Shown in pieces: positions 33,260 to 42,080 of a stretch of DNA of 64,000 nucleotides. Source of the stretch: Microvirga subterranea (lineage in GTDB: Bacteria > Pseudomonadota > Alphaproteobacteria > Rhizobiales > Beijerinckiaceae); the NCBI RefSeq assembly GCF_003350535.1, contig NZ_QQBB01000009.1:62001-126000 (forward strand), given 5' to 3'. The position numbers were made by a program, and so were the translations under genes. Each line of letters begins with the position of its first letter. Position 1 is the stretch's first letter. The notes beneath the pieces were generated by a model. The model was not told the origin of the DNA, ran no database searches, and worked only from the letters and a program-made list of their open reading frames with translations.

Positions 33260-33478
33260 TCAGGCCGCGCACGGTCCGGGATCGTCGCCGTCGTCGGGCG
33301 GCGGAGCGGGCTCCATCTGCGGTGCGGGGCGCGGCGTCAGCCGGATGACGTTCCCGCCTGACGGGTCCTCATCCCGCGGATGGGGACCGGCCGGCGGATC
33401 GTCGGGCGATGGCTGCACGCCTTGCGCGCCATCGCGCCCCGCAAGGCGGAGCTTGAAATCGAAGAGATGTGAAAGCAT
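33260..33478 (-). CDS. Small proline-rich hypothetical protein
   Basis: This 72-residue open frame begins MLSHLFDFKLRLAGRDG and is then rich in Pro, Asp and Gly. I recognise no domain, and the ribosome site is weak (GGGCGGCGAC). It precedes the Rnk-like gene on the same strand with a 36-base gap. The amphipathic start is protein-like, but the gene could be spurious. Confidence 0.35.
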   Translation of the reverse strand: MLSHLFDFKLRLAGRDGAQGVQPSPDDPPAGPHPRDEDPSGGNVIRLTPRPAPQMEPAPPPDDGDDPGPCAA

Positions 33479-33785
33479 GTCGCCGCCCGGAATGCGTCAG
33501 CATCCGGCCTCAAGATGTCCGATTGTTCTGGTATCTTGGAACGCCCCGAGCCCGGGACGCAGCGCGTCGAGCCCGGGGCTACTTGCCCGCGATGAGGTTG
33601 CCTGCGCGATGCAGGCCGCGACGATGGTACGTATGGCTCAACATGATGCGATCAGCCTCCTACACATCCCGTTCTTTGTCAAATCGGCGCAGCCGGCGAG
33701 GTGCGACATTGCGCCTTCGCCCGGTTAACCCCGCGCTTACCCGGCCGGCCGATAGTGCCCGCCCACACAAGCAAAAGGAGACACC
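33479..33785. other. Intergenic region upstream of gapR
   Basis: This is a divergent region without a convincing gene. It contains a G+C-rich imperfect repeat (two CGAGCCCGGG copies near 33549 and 33569) and the leader of gapR with an AAAGGAG ribosome site at about 33774-33780. No clear promoter boxes were identified. Confidence 0.5.
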
Positions 33786-34052
33786 ATGAGCGACACGGTT
33801 GGAATCCCGGGCGATCGGATCCGCTCGTTCGTGGAGCGCATCGAGCAGATCGAGAGCGAGCTCAAGGACCTGAACGAGGCCAAGAAGGAGATCTTCTCCG
33901 AGGCCAAGGGCGAAGGCTTCGACGTGAAGGTGCTCAAGGAGATCATCAAGCTGCGCAAGCAGGACCAGGACGAGCGCGACGAGCACGAGAGCCTGCTCGA
34001 CGTCTACATGCGGGCCATGGACGAGGCCGGCCCGACGGCTCAGGCCGCCTGA
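33786..34052 (+). CDS. gapR: GapR-type nucleoid-associated protein (DUF2312)
   Basis: This 88-residue helical protein is of the DUF2312/GapR family. The core SFVERIEQIESELKDLNEAKKEIFSEAKGEGFDVKVLKEIIKLRKQDQDERDEHESLLDVY (about 15-75) is diagnostic. In Caulobacter GapR binds AT-rich overtwisted DNA as a tetramer, stimulates type II topoisomerases and is needed for replication. AAAGGAG precedes the ATG by 5 bases. It is monocistronic; the next gene is convergent and 10 bases away. Confidence 0.93.
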   Translation: MSDTVGIPGDRIRSFVERIEQIESELKDLNEAKKEIFSEAKGEGFDVKVLKEIIKLRKQDQDERDEHESLLDVYMRAMDEAGPTAQAA

Positions 34053-34062
34053 TACGGGATCA

Positions 34063-34737
34063 TCATGGGGGCGGAGGCTGCGCCGGTCCGCCCCCGTCGC
34101 CCGAGCGGCCGATCATCTCCATCCACCGTTCGAGCGGCGGAAGGATGCGCTCTGCCGGCTGATAGCCCAGCGTCACGACGCTGTACTCGTTTCCCTCGCC
34201 CATGCCCGCGAGAAGGCTTGGGAAGCCTCTGATTCCCGCCTGTTGGGAAAGGGCGAAATCCTGCCAGGTCTCGTCCCGCACCTCGCTGCTGCGGAACGCC
34301 TCCAGGAAGGCGGCGCGCTCAAGCCCGTGTGTCGCGGCGACCGACGCCAGGACGGCTTCGTCCGTCACGTCCCGGTTCTGCGCATAGAAGGCCCGATGCA
34401 GGTCCTCGAGCAGGTCGAGCGCCGTCTCCATGCTCCTGCGACGGGCCACCACGGCCTTGGCGGCCGGCTCGGTGTCGTAGACGAAATTCCCGCGCTCGAA
34501 GAACGCGAAGTCGAACGGCTGGTGCGACGCCTCATGCACATGCTCCCAATGTTCGCGCGTCGTGCGCCTCGCATTCTCATCCATTGGTTTCACCGTGCCG
34601 GGACGCAGGCCGCCCATCACCAGCCTGATCGGCAGCGCCGCCCCGAAACGCGCCCGGATGGCGTCGATCACGGGCGAGAAGCCCCAGCACCAGGAGCACA
34701 TCGGATCGGCGATGTAGATGAGATTCGGACCTGCCAT
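34063..34737 (-). CDS. DsbA-family thioredoxin-fold protein
   Basis: This 224-residue protein starts LIYIADPMCSWCWGFSPVIDAIRARFG, with a CSWCW active site (residues 14-18) of the DsbA/FrnE type. The alpha-helical insertion spans about 60-150, and the cis-Pro loop is at GIRGFPSLLAG (about 169-179). There is no signal peptide, so it is probably a cytoplasmic disulfide oxidoreductase or isomerase rather than periplasmic DsbA. It is unlinked by function to its neighbours. Confidence 0.9.
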   Translation of the reverse strand: MAGPNLIYIADPMCSWCWGFSPVIDAIRARFGAALPIRLVMGGLRPGTVKPMDENARRTTREHWEHVHEASHQPFDFAFFERGNFVYDTEPAAKAVVARRRSMETALDLLEDLHRAFYAQNRDVTDEAVLASVAATHGLERAAFLEAFRSSEVRDETWQDFALSQQAGIRGFPSLLAGMGEGNEYSVVTLGYQPAERILPPLERWMEMIGRSGDGGGPAQPPPP

Positions 34738-34864
34738 CGGAGCCTCCAGGCTCCTCTTCTACCGCGAGCCCTTATCCCGCCGCAAATGGCGGCGGGAGCG
34801 ACCCGCGCGATCGCATCGCGCCCGAGCGAGGCACCGGTCGCCCGTGCGCCGCCTCAAGAGTGGC

Positions 34865-34905
34865 GCACCGGACCCAGACGTGCAGATCCACTCCGGGTCC
34901 GGTGC
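34865..34905. other. Strong inverted repeat downstream of the DUF1328 gene
   Basis: GCACCGGACCC (34865-34875) and GGGTCCGGTGC (34895-34905) form a perfect 11-bp stem with a 19-base loop, beginning 2 bases past the stop of the small DUF1328 gene. No T-run is present in either direction. It may be a Rho-assisted terminator or mRNA 3'-end stabiliser. Confidence 0.6.
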
Positions 34906-34906
34906 A

Positions 34907-35080
34907 CTAGAATAGCGTCTCGCCGGCGATCAGCCCCATGATCAGGAAGATCACGAAGACGGCGACCGCGATGAAGAACAGCCACTTGGCGATCGTCGCC
35001 GCGCCGGCTGCGATGCCGGTGAAGCCGAGAAGCCCCGCGACGATCGCAACGATGAAGAAGATCAACGCCCATTTCAGCAT
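34907..35080 (-). CDS. DUF1328 small membrane protein
   Basis: This 57-residue protein, MLKWALIFFIVAIVAGLLGF at the start and ending GLIAGETLF, forms two hydrophobic helices separated by GIAAGAATIAKWLFF. This is the conserved DUF1328 (YtjA-like) family, small inner-membrane proteins often induced by stress and of unknown function. A GGAGAG site precedes the ATG. It is followed by a hairpin. Length and sequence match the family closely. Confidence 0.9.
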   Translation of the reverse strand: MLKWALIFFIVAIVAGLLGFTGIAAGAATIAKWLFFIAVAVFVIFLIMGLIAGETLF

Positions 35081-35140
35081 CGTCCGCTCTCCATTACCTG
35101 TCAGTCACATGCTCGCTCATCGGCGGCGACCCGCATTCTC

Positions 35141-36262
35141 CTAGCGCCAGCCGGCGGCGGAAGGCCGCGTCTCGCTCCGGGGACGCTCGTAAGCCGCCTG
35201 CGTGCCGGCGACGCCCGCCCCCATGCTCCGGAGCGCCTCGTGGCAGGCCCGCTCGCACCGGCGGCATGCATTCGCGCAGATGCGGCAATGCTCGTGCATT
35301 CCCGCGTGGCGCTCGCATTCCTCGGCGCAGAGCCGGCACGCCGTGGCGCAGGCTTCCAGCATGCGCCGAATCACGGCCTCGTTCGACCCGGTGCGCCGCG
35401 TCGCGATCGAGCCGGTCGCCGCGCAGATATTGGCGCAGTCCATGTCGAGACGGATGCACTGAATGAGCTGCTGCACCATCGGCTCGGCCGCGCAGGCGTC
35501 GGCGCAGGACGTGCAGGCCTGCGCGCAGGAATAGCACTCCTCGATGCAGCGGATGAGCGCATCGTTGGTGCTGCCCCTCACGTCCGGGTGGGAGCCGACC
35601 ATCGCCCCGGCACGCATGCCGCCTCGTCCGGCGAACGTGCCCGCCGGTTGGAAGCGGCGGAAGCCGGCGTGGCGGGTGCGGCCCTGGCTCTCGCCGTAGC
35701 GCTGCCAGAGAAAGGCTGCGGCACCGACCGCCGCAATGCCGGCCAGTGCGCCGAGCACGGTGCTGTTGGAGAGCCCGTAGCGCGCGGGCACGAGCGTCTC
35801 GGGCACGTGCCACCGTCGGGCCTCGATGGCAGCGATCTTCTCGCGCTCGAAGGCGCGCCGCAGCGTCTCGTGATCCTCGGGCGCGACCACGCCGCGCGCC
35901 ATGGTCATCACGCCACCCTCCTCCAGGGTGAAGAGGTGGCTGATGTCGCTGACGGTATCCCTGAAATCGTAAGCCCAGCGGTGCCCGCTCTTGTTGGGCA
36001 TGGCCGCGAGGGCGTCCATGCGCCGGCGGATCCCCTGCTGCTCGCGCCGCAACTCGGGGAGATAGCCGCGCGTGCGGTCGTCCCGCTCGAGGACCGGGTA
36101 GAGAACGCGCTCCTTCGCCCGGATATGCCGCTCCAGCTCCACGTCAAGCTCCGCGAACAGGCGCGCGCGGCTGTTGGGACCGGTTCCGGTCGCCCGCAGC
36201 ACCTCGCGACAAAGCTCTCTGATGTTCGCGTAATCGGCCCGCACCATCTGCCACAGGTCCAT
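35141..36262 (-). CDS. Hemerythrin-like domain fused to a membrane-anchored Cys-rich (copper-storage-like) four-helix domain
   Basis: The protein has 373 residues in three parts. Residues 1-135 resemble a hemerythrin HHE bundle, with His46/Glu51 (ERHIRAKERVLYP), His94, and His109/Glu114; the usual first His is Tyr11 (ADYANI), so the metal site is not canonical. A membrane helix spans about 164-186. Residues about 232-345 hold 18 cysteines spaced C-x3-C and C-x2-C (239, 243, 246, 250, 253, 257, 269, 276, 280, 305, 309, 312, 316, 326, 329, 333, 336, 340), the pattern of DUF326/Csp four-helix copper-binding proteins. A role in metal or oxidative stress is plausible. The domain combination is unusual. 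Confidence 0.85.
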   Translation of the reverse strand: MDLWQMVRADYANIRELCREVLRATGTGPNSRARLFAELDVELERHIRAKERVLYPVLERDDRTRGYLPELRREQQGIRRRMDALAAMPNKSGHRWAYDFRDTVSDISHLFTLEEGGVMTMARGVVAPEDHETLRRAFEREKIAAIEARRWHVPETLVPARYGLSNSTVLGALAGIAAVGAAAFLWQRYGESQGRTRHAGFRRFQPAGTFAGRGGMRAGAMVGSHPDVRGSTNDALIRCIEECYSCAQACTSCADACAAEPMVQQLIQCIRLDMDCANICAATGSIATRRTGSNEAVIRRMLEACATACRLCAEECERHAGMHEHCRICANACRRCERACHEALRSMGAGVAGTQAAYERPRSETRPSAAGWR

Positions 36263-36356
36263 CGCGTGGCTCCTTTCGGTTTGCTGCCCGGCCGGAGAAC
36301 GACAGGAGCGTCAAAGGGGTTCCTGCGGCAAGCGACCCTACCCATTGGGAACTGTG

Positions 36357-37691
<1,335 letters not shown>

Positions 37692-37861
37692 CGGACCTCA
37701 TGTGCTGCCGCGCCTCTCGAGGCGGGAGCGGAGCCCTCCAGGTCCCAGTCCCGTCGATCCGCCGAGGTCCTGCCCCGAAAGAGCCGGCATGCACGTTAAC
37801 CGGACGATCAGCGCCATGTTCCTGAGCGCGGCCGAGCTTGCCCGGGACCTTCCATACGTTC

Positions 37862-38542
37862 TCAGAGGAAGGTCGCGATGTCCTCGAGCGGACGCTTCTC
37901 CAGGGCGTGAGCGGGAATCGTCGCGTCCTCGGCCGGGTAGCCGACGACCATGAGCAGGTAGGCCTTGTCGCTCTCCGGCCTGCCGCAGATCCGATTGAGG
38001 AAACCCATGGGATTGGGCGTGTGCGTCAGCGCTGCGAGGCCCGCATGGTGGATGGCGGCGATCAGGAATCCCGCCGCGATGGAGACCGATTCCGGTACGT
38101 AGTAATTCTTGCGCAGCTGCCCGTCCGCGCTGCGGCTCCTGCGCTCGCCGAAGATGCAGATCAGCCATGGAGCCGTTTCGAGGAACGGCTTGTTCGGGTC
38201 CGTGCCGAGGGGCCTGAGCGCCGCGAGCCATTCCTCCCCGGCGCGGCCGCTGTAGAAGGCGCTCTCCTCCTCCTCGGCGGCCATGCGGATCTTCCGCTTG
38301 ATCTCCGGATCGCCGATCACCGTGAAGTGCCACGGCTGATGGTTCGCGCCGTTCGGCGCGGTTCCTGCCGCGAGAAGGCAGGACTCGATGATGTCGCGGG
38401 GCACGGGCCGCGGCGAGAACTCCCGCACCGTATGGCGTTTGCGGATCTCCTCGTAGAACGATTTCGCGCGCCGGCGCATCTCCTCGACCGGGAGTTCATG
38501 GAAATCCGGCAGAGGAATCGGGCGGTAGTCGGTGGTGAGCAT
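37862..38542 (-). CDS. Nitroreductase-family flavoprotein, iodotyrosine-deiodinase-like
   Basis: This 226-residue protein is of the FMN nitroreductase fold. [38 protein letters not shown] (about 35-72) holds the Arg and Ser/Asn residues that bind FMN. The segment [45 protein letters not shown] (about 89-133) matches the active-site lid of iodotyrosine deiodinase (IYD) homologues rather than generic nitroreductases. Bacterial IYD proteins reductively dehalogenate halotyrosines or halophenols in vitro; the physiological role is unclear. The ATG at 38542 is preferred over a longer Arg-rich leader. Confidence 0.85.
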   Translation of the reverse strand: MLTTDYRPIPLPDFHELPVEEMRRRAKSFYEEIRKRHTVREFSPRPVPRDIIESCLLAAGTAPNGANHQPWHFTVIGDPEIKRKIRMAAEEEESAFYSGRAGEEWLAALRPLGTDPNKPFLETAPWLICIFGERRSRSADGQLRKNYYVPESVSIAAGFLIAAIHHAGLAALTHTPNPMGFLNRICGRPESDKAYLLMVVGYPAEDATIPAHALEKRPLEDIATFL

Positions 38543-39033
38543 CGGGAAGAGCCTGTTTGCGCCTGTGGTCGGCCGGGGCGAACACTCTACCGAGGCGCGA
38601 CGCCGCCGCAAGCGGGAGCGTGAGGGCGGGAGGCGGATCAACGCCATGTGCCCGCGACATGCCCCGCATGCCCGTGTCCGGACGGTCCCGTCGCAACCTC
38701 CCGGCCACTGAGGCGTTCACCCGGAAGGTGGATGACATCCTCCGTCCGGCGCCTGCGGCGCTACTCAGACGCTCACCTCCAGCAGCATGTCGGAGTATTC
38801 CATGGACCATGTCACACACGAGGCCGCGGTGGAGCCCCGCGCGATCCCCGAAGCGAAAGCTCCCCTTGCCGGGCGGCGCTCCCGCGCCGATGCGCCTGCG
38901 GTCTCCACGCTCCCGCCGTCCGCGCCTCCCGCCTGCTGACCCCATCCGAGCGCGCTGACCGGATGCCCGAGGGCAGACGCCCCGGCATCGCGCGCCTTGC
39001 CGCGAGCATACGATCCCAGGAGAAGACCGGCGC
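38543..39033. other. Divergent intergenic region between nitroreductase and MscS genes
   Basis: There is no convincing gene in this 490-base stretch. One short plus-strand frame (38787-38939, about 50 codons, beginning MSEYSMDHVTHEAAVEPRAI) has mildly protein-like composition but no good ribosome site. AGGAG lies about 17 bases before the MscS start, too far for a standard site. Confidence 0.4.
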
Positions 39034-40161
39034 ATGAATCTCGACACTCTCTCGGCCCTCGACTTCGAGCGGGCCATCGCCGTGCTGCCGCCCGGGGTCG
39101 CGAGCCTTCTGGTCCTCGCGACCGCGATCTGTATCGGCTTCATCGTTCATCGCCTCGCCTTCCGGTTCCTCTCGCACCTTGTCGCGGGGCGTGACCTGTT
39201 CTGGCGCTCGCTCGTGTCGCGCTCGCGCCGCCCGCTGCGGCTGGCGGTCATGATCGTGGCCGTCGGGACGGCAGGCACCCTGGCGCCGTTGAGCCGAGGC
39301 CAGGCGGGCGCCCTCGGCCACGTCCTGCTGATCTGCTTCATCGCGCTCTCCGCCTGGGTCGCGCGCACCGCGCTGCACATCTGGACGACCGTCTATCTCC
39401 GTCGCTTCAAGCTCGACGCGGAGGACAACCTGCTCGCCCGCAAGCACGCGACGCAGACCCGCATCCTCGGCTGGGTGGCGAACGTCCTGATCGTCACGGT
39501 CGCGTTCGCCGCCGTCATGATGACCTTCGAGGGCGTGCGCCAGTACGGCGTCAGCCTCCTGGCCTCCGCCGGCGCGGCCGGCCTCGTGGCCGGTTTCGCG
39601 CTGCAGCCGTTGCTGAAGAACCTGTTCGCAGGAATCCAGCTCGCCGTTACCCAGCCGATCCGGCTCGACGACGCGGTGCTGGTCGAGGGCGAATGGGGCA
39701 ACGTGGAGGAGATCACCTCGACCTACGTGGTGGTCCGGGTGTGGGACCTGCGCCGCCTCATCCTGCCGCTGAGCTACTTCATGGAGCACCCGTTCCAGAA
39801 CTGGACGCGCGAGAGCGCATCCCTCATCGGCTCCGTCATGATCTATCTCGACTACGGGGTTCCGATCGAGGTGCTGCGCGGCAAGGTGAAGGAGATCGCC
39901 GCCGCCTCGCCGCTCTGGGACCGCAAGGTGGTAGCCGTGCAGGTGACGGACTTCAAGCAGGACGTGATGGAGGTGCGCATCCTCGTGAGCGCGTCCAATT
40001 CCGGCCGCGCCTTCGACCTGCGCTGCGAGGTGCGCGAGAAGCTCGCGGCCTTCCTGCAGGCGGAATACCCCCACGCCCTGCCGCGCCGGCGGATGGATCT
40101 CGTAGGCGTGCCCGATGCCGTGGCCGGGAAGGCCCTAGCGCGCCGCTCGGAAGCTGCGTGA
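39034..40161 (+). CDS. MscS-family mechanosensitive ion channel
   Basis: This 375-residue inner-membrane protein has four or five predicted helices. The pore-lining helix and beta domain are clear: LLASAGAAGLVAGFALQPLLKNLFAGIQLAVTQPIRLDDAVLVEGEWGNVEEITSTYVVVRVWDLRRLILPLSYFMEHPFQNWTR (about 175-259). The C-terminal cytoplasmic cage domain follows. It should open on membrane tension to release solutes during hypo-osmotic shock. The gene stands alone. Confidence 0.93.
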   Translation: MNLDTLSALDFERAIAVLPPGVASLLVLATAICIGFIVHRLAFRFLSHLVAGRDLFWRSLVSRSRRPLRLAVMIVAVGTAGTLAPLSRGQAGALGHVLLICFIALSAWVARTALHIWTTVYLRRFKLDAEDNLLARKHATQTRILGWVANVLIVTVAFAAVMMTFEGVRQYGVSLLASAGAAGLVAGFALQPLLKNLFAGIQLAVTQPIRLDDAVLVEGEWGNVEEITSTYVVVRVWDLRRLILPLSYFMEHPFQNWTRESASLIGSVMIYLDYGVPIEVLRGKVKEIAAASPLWDRKVVAVQVTDFKQDVMEVRILVSASNSGRAFDLRCEVREKLAAFLQAEYPHALPRRRMDLVGVPDAVAGKALARRSEAA

Positions 40162-40406
40162 GGGCTGCGTCTGGTCATGCGAAGCGCCGCCGGAATGCTC
40201 CGGCGGATCGAAGCACGCGGCCTCATTATGCGGAAGGTAAACCGAACCCGCATCCGACGAATTGGCTGTCGCCCTCGTGTCGATCACGCGCGTTGAACAC
40301 GAGGGCGGCATGAGGGTTATGAAAATGCGTAGGCGCTCGACGCGCTGCACGACCTGCCTCAGCATTCGTAAGAGTGGACACCACGGCTATAGCCACGGAT
40401 CCGGGC

Positions 40407-40619
40407 TCACAAATCCGAGAGGCGGATCGTGGTCACCTCCTGGCTTCCCGTGACCACGTGCAGCTCCGCGTCCCGCCAGTGCTGACCGCATGCGCTCAGA
40501 AGGTGCCGCGCCACGTCGCGCGCCTGATTCCGCGCGGCCGCGGGACCCGGTAGCTCGCGTCCGAACCGGTCCGGGACGATCTCGCCCGCGAACCTGATGT
40601 GGAAGTAGTACCTCGGCAT
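40407..40619 (-). CDS. DUF6894-type small protein
   Basis: This 70-residue protein begins MPRYYFHIRFAGEIVPDRFGRELPG and then has an Ala/Arg-rich helix (AAARNQARDVARHLLSACG) and a final strand. The PRYYFH-x-D-G start and length match the DUF6894 family, which is very common in Methylobacterium, Microvirga and Bradyrhizobium and has no known function. It has no signal peptide. The 245 bases between it and the MscS gene contain nothing recognised. Confidence 0.8.
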   Translation of the reverse strand: MPRYYFHIRFAGEIVPDRFGRELPGPAAARNQARDVARHLLSACGQHWRDAELHVVTGSQEVTTIRLSDL

Positions 40620-40756
40620 TGGCGCCTCCGCCTGCGTACCGCAGCCTCAGAAGAAACCGCCTGCCGTCTCGATTCCTTGATTTTGGTCGGTGCGCCCCCG
40701 ATGGGAGCGCGAAGGTGGTCGTCGACACGGATGCCAGGACGCGGACCGGCCCGTGC

Positions 40757-41122
40757 TCAGCGCCCGTGCGGACGGACCTCGTCGCCCACACGGGACGCAT
40801 GAATGGTCCGCCGACGGATTTCCCCGTCGAGCAGGGTCGGACATGGCGAAAGTCCGATCGCCTCGCGCCCCGGGGCTCGGTCTCGAAGGCCGAAGGAATG
40901 GTCGAACCGGCGACGATGATATGATCTCCCGGCGCAGACTTTCGTGCCCTCCGCATGCTCGGGCCGATGCACGCAGATGCCGGTCCGAGGATCGTCGTTC
41001 GGATCGTCGAACATGCATGCGAGCGCGCAGGCGAGTTCCGCCTCCCTTTCGTTCAGTGCATGCAGGCGAGCGATTTCGGCGCATGTCCGCTCCGCGGAAA
41101 AGCTGGGCTGCTCGGGAGTCAT
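40757..41122 (-). CDS. Hypothetical protein
   Basis: This 121-residue open frame begins MTPEQPSFSAERTCAEIARL and continues HALNEREAELACALACMFDDPNDDPRTG, which looks like a real, acidic, helical protein. From about residue 60 onward it becomes basic and low-grade, as if the true product were shorter or frameshifted. AAAGG lies six bases before the ATG. I recognise no family. The next 3' gene on this strand is the DUF6894 protein. Confidence 0.4.
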   Translation of the reverse strand: MTPEQPSFSAERTCAEIARLHALNEREAELACALACMFDDPNDDPRTGICVHRPEHAEGTKVCAGRSYHRRRFDHSFGLRDRAPGREAIGLSPCPTLLDGEIRRRTIHASRVGDEVRPHGR

Positions 41123-41426
41123 GATGCACCTTTACGGGTGAATCTCCGACCGACGTTTCGGCACTGGACACAAGATCGGAGCAATGGGATGGCAGTAACA
41201 ATAAGCGTCGCTGGAAGCGGTGAAAACTCGGGCGATCACGAGGCGCCGCGGCTCGATGACTCCAGGAGAAGCATCCTGCGAAAGGTCGTGTCCCAACCTG
41301 TCAAGCATCCGTCCCAGGCGATCAAGCAGAGCCGTTCGAAAGCATCATCATGGCTCTCGCAAAGGTTCCTCCCCGCACCCCCTTGGCATACCTTTGCACA
41401 CTCAGCCCCGCCCCAGCCTCGCAGCC
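41123..41426. other. Intergenic region, no gene recognised
   Basis: No credible coding frame is seen. Near its right edge AGCCCCGCCC (41404-41413) pairs with GGGCGGGGCT (41431-41440), a 10-bp stem spanning the stop of the FixJ-type gene, which may end that transcript though no T-run follows. Confidence 0.5.
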
Positions 41427-42080
41427 TCACGGGCGGGGCTGCCTTTCCACTCCGGAATGGGCCTCCGACGCCCCTTCCGACCCGGCGGCGAGCCACAGGC
41501 GGACGAGGTCCGTGAGCGCCTTCGATCCCGTCTTCTCCATGATGTGGGCCCGATGAAACTCGATCGTGCGGTGGCTGATGCCAAGTTTGACCGCCGCCTC
41601 CTTGTTCGACTCGCCTGAGACGAGCCGCTCGAGAACCGCACGCTCGCGCGGCGTGAGAACCTCCAGGCGCCGTACCGCCTCGCGGCTTTCACCGTCGGCG
41701 GCGCTGCCCGAGCGACGCCGCAATCCCTCCTCGACCGCATCGAACAGGGCGGCGGCCTCGAAGGGCTTCTCGAGAAAATCGATCGCGCCCGCTTTCATCG
41801 CCGCAACCGCCAGAGGAATGTCGCCATGGCCGGTGATGAGGACCAGCGGAAGCGCGATTCCCTGGCCTTGCAGCCGGCGGAGCAGCGCCAGGCCGTCGGT
41901 GCCCGGCATGCGCACGTCGCTCACGACGCAGCCGGGCTCGAGGGCGCCGCCCCGCGCCAGCAGCTCGTCGGCGGACGCATAGGCGCAGGTCCGGTATCCC
42001 CTCGCGTCGAGAAGGGCCACGAGGGAGTCCCGCATCGCCTCGTCGTCATCCACCACGTGGATGGTGGCTTCGCTCGTCAT
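41427..42080 (-). CDS. FixJ/NarL-type two-component response regulator
   Basis: This 217-residue protein has a receiver domain (IHVVDDDEAMRDSLVALLDARGY at 6-28; phospho-acceptor Asp in GCVVSDVRMPGTDGL at about 51-65; VLITGHGDIPLAVAAMKAGAIDFLEKPF) and a LuxR-type HTH (LTPRERAVLERLVSGESNKEAAVKLGISHRTIEFHRAHIMEKTG, about 142-185). AAGGAGGT five bases before the ATG at 42080 sets the start, inside the last 35 bases of the sensor-kinase gene. The FixJ-like arrangement predicts that phosphorylation frees the output domain to activate sigma-70-type promoters. Targets are unknown. Confidence 0.93.
   Translation of the reverse strand: MTSEATIHVVDDDEAMRDSLVALLDARGYRTCAYASADELLARGGALEPGCVVSDVRMPGTDGLALLRRLQGQGIALPLVLITGHGDIPLAVAAMKAGAIDFLEKPFEAAALFDAVEEGLRRRSGSAADGESREAVRRLEVLTPRERAVLERLVSGESNKEAAVKLGISHRTIEFHRAHIMEKTGSKALTDLVRLWLAAGSEGASEAHSGVERQPRP

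Noticed and set aside
38557..39037. Plus-strand frames between the nitroreductase and MscS genes
   Set aside because: Pro/Arg-rich sequence without a start site or domain; treated as intergenic.
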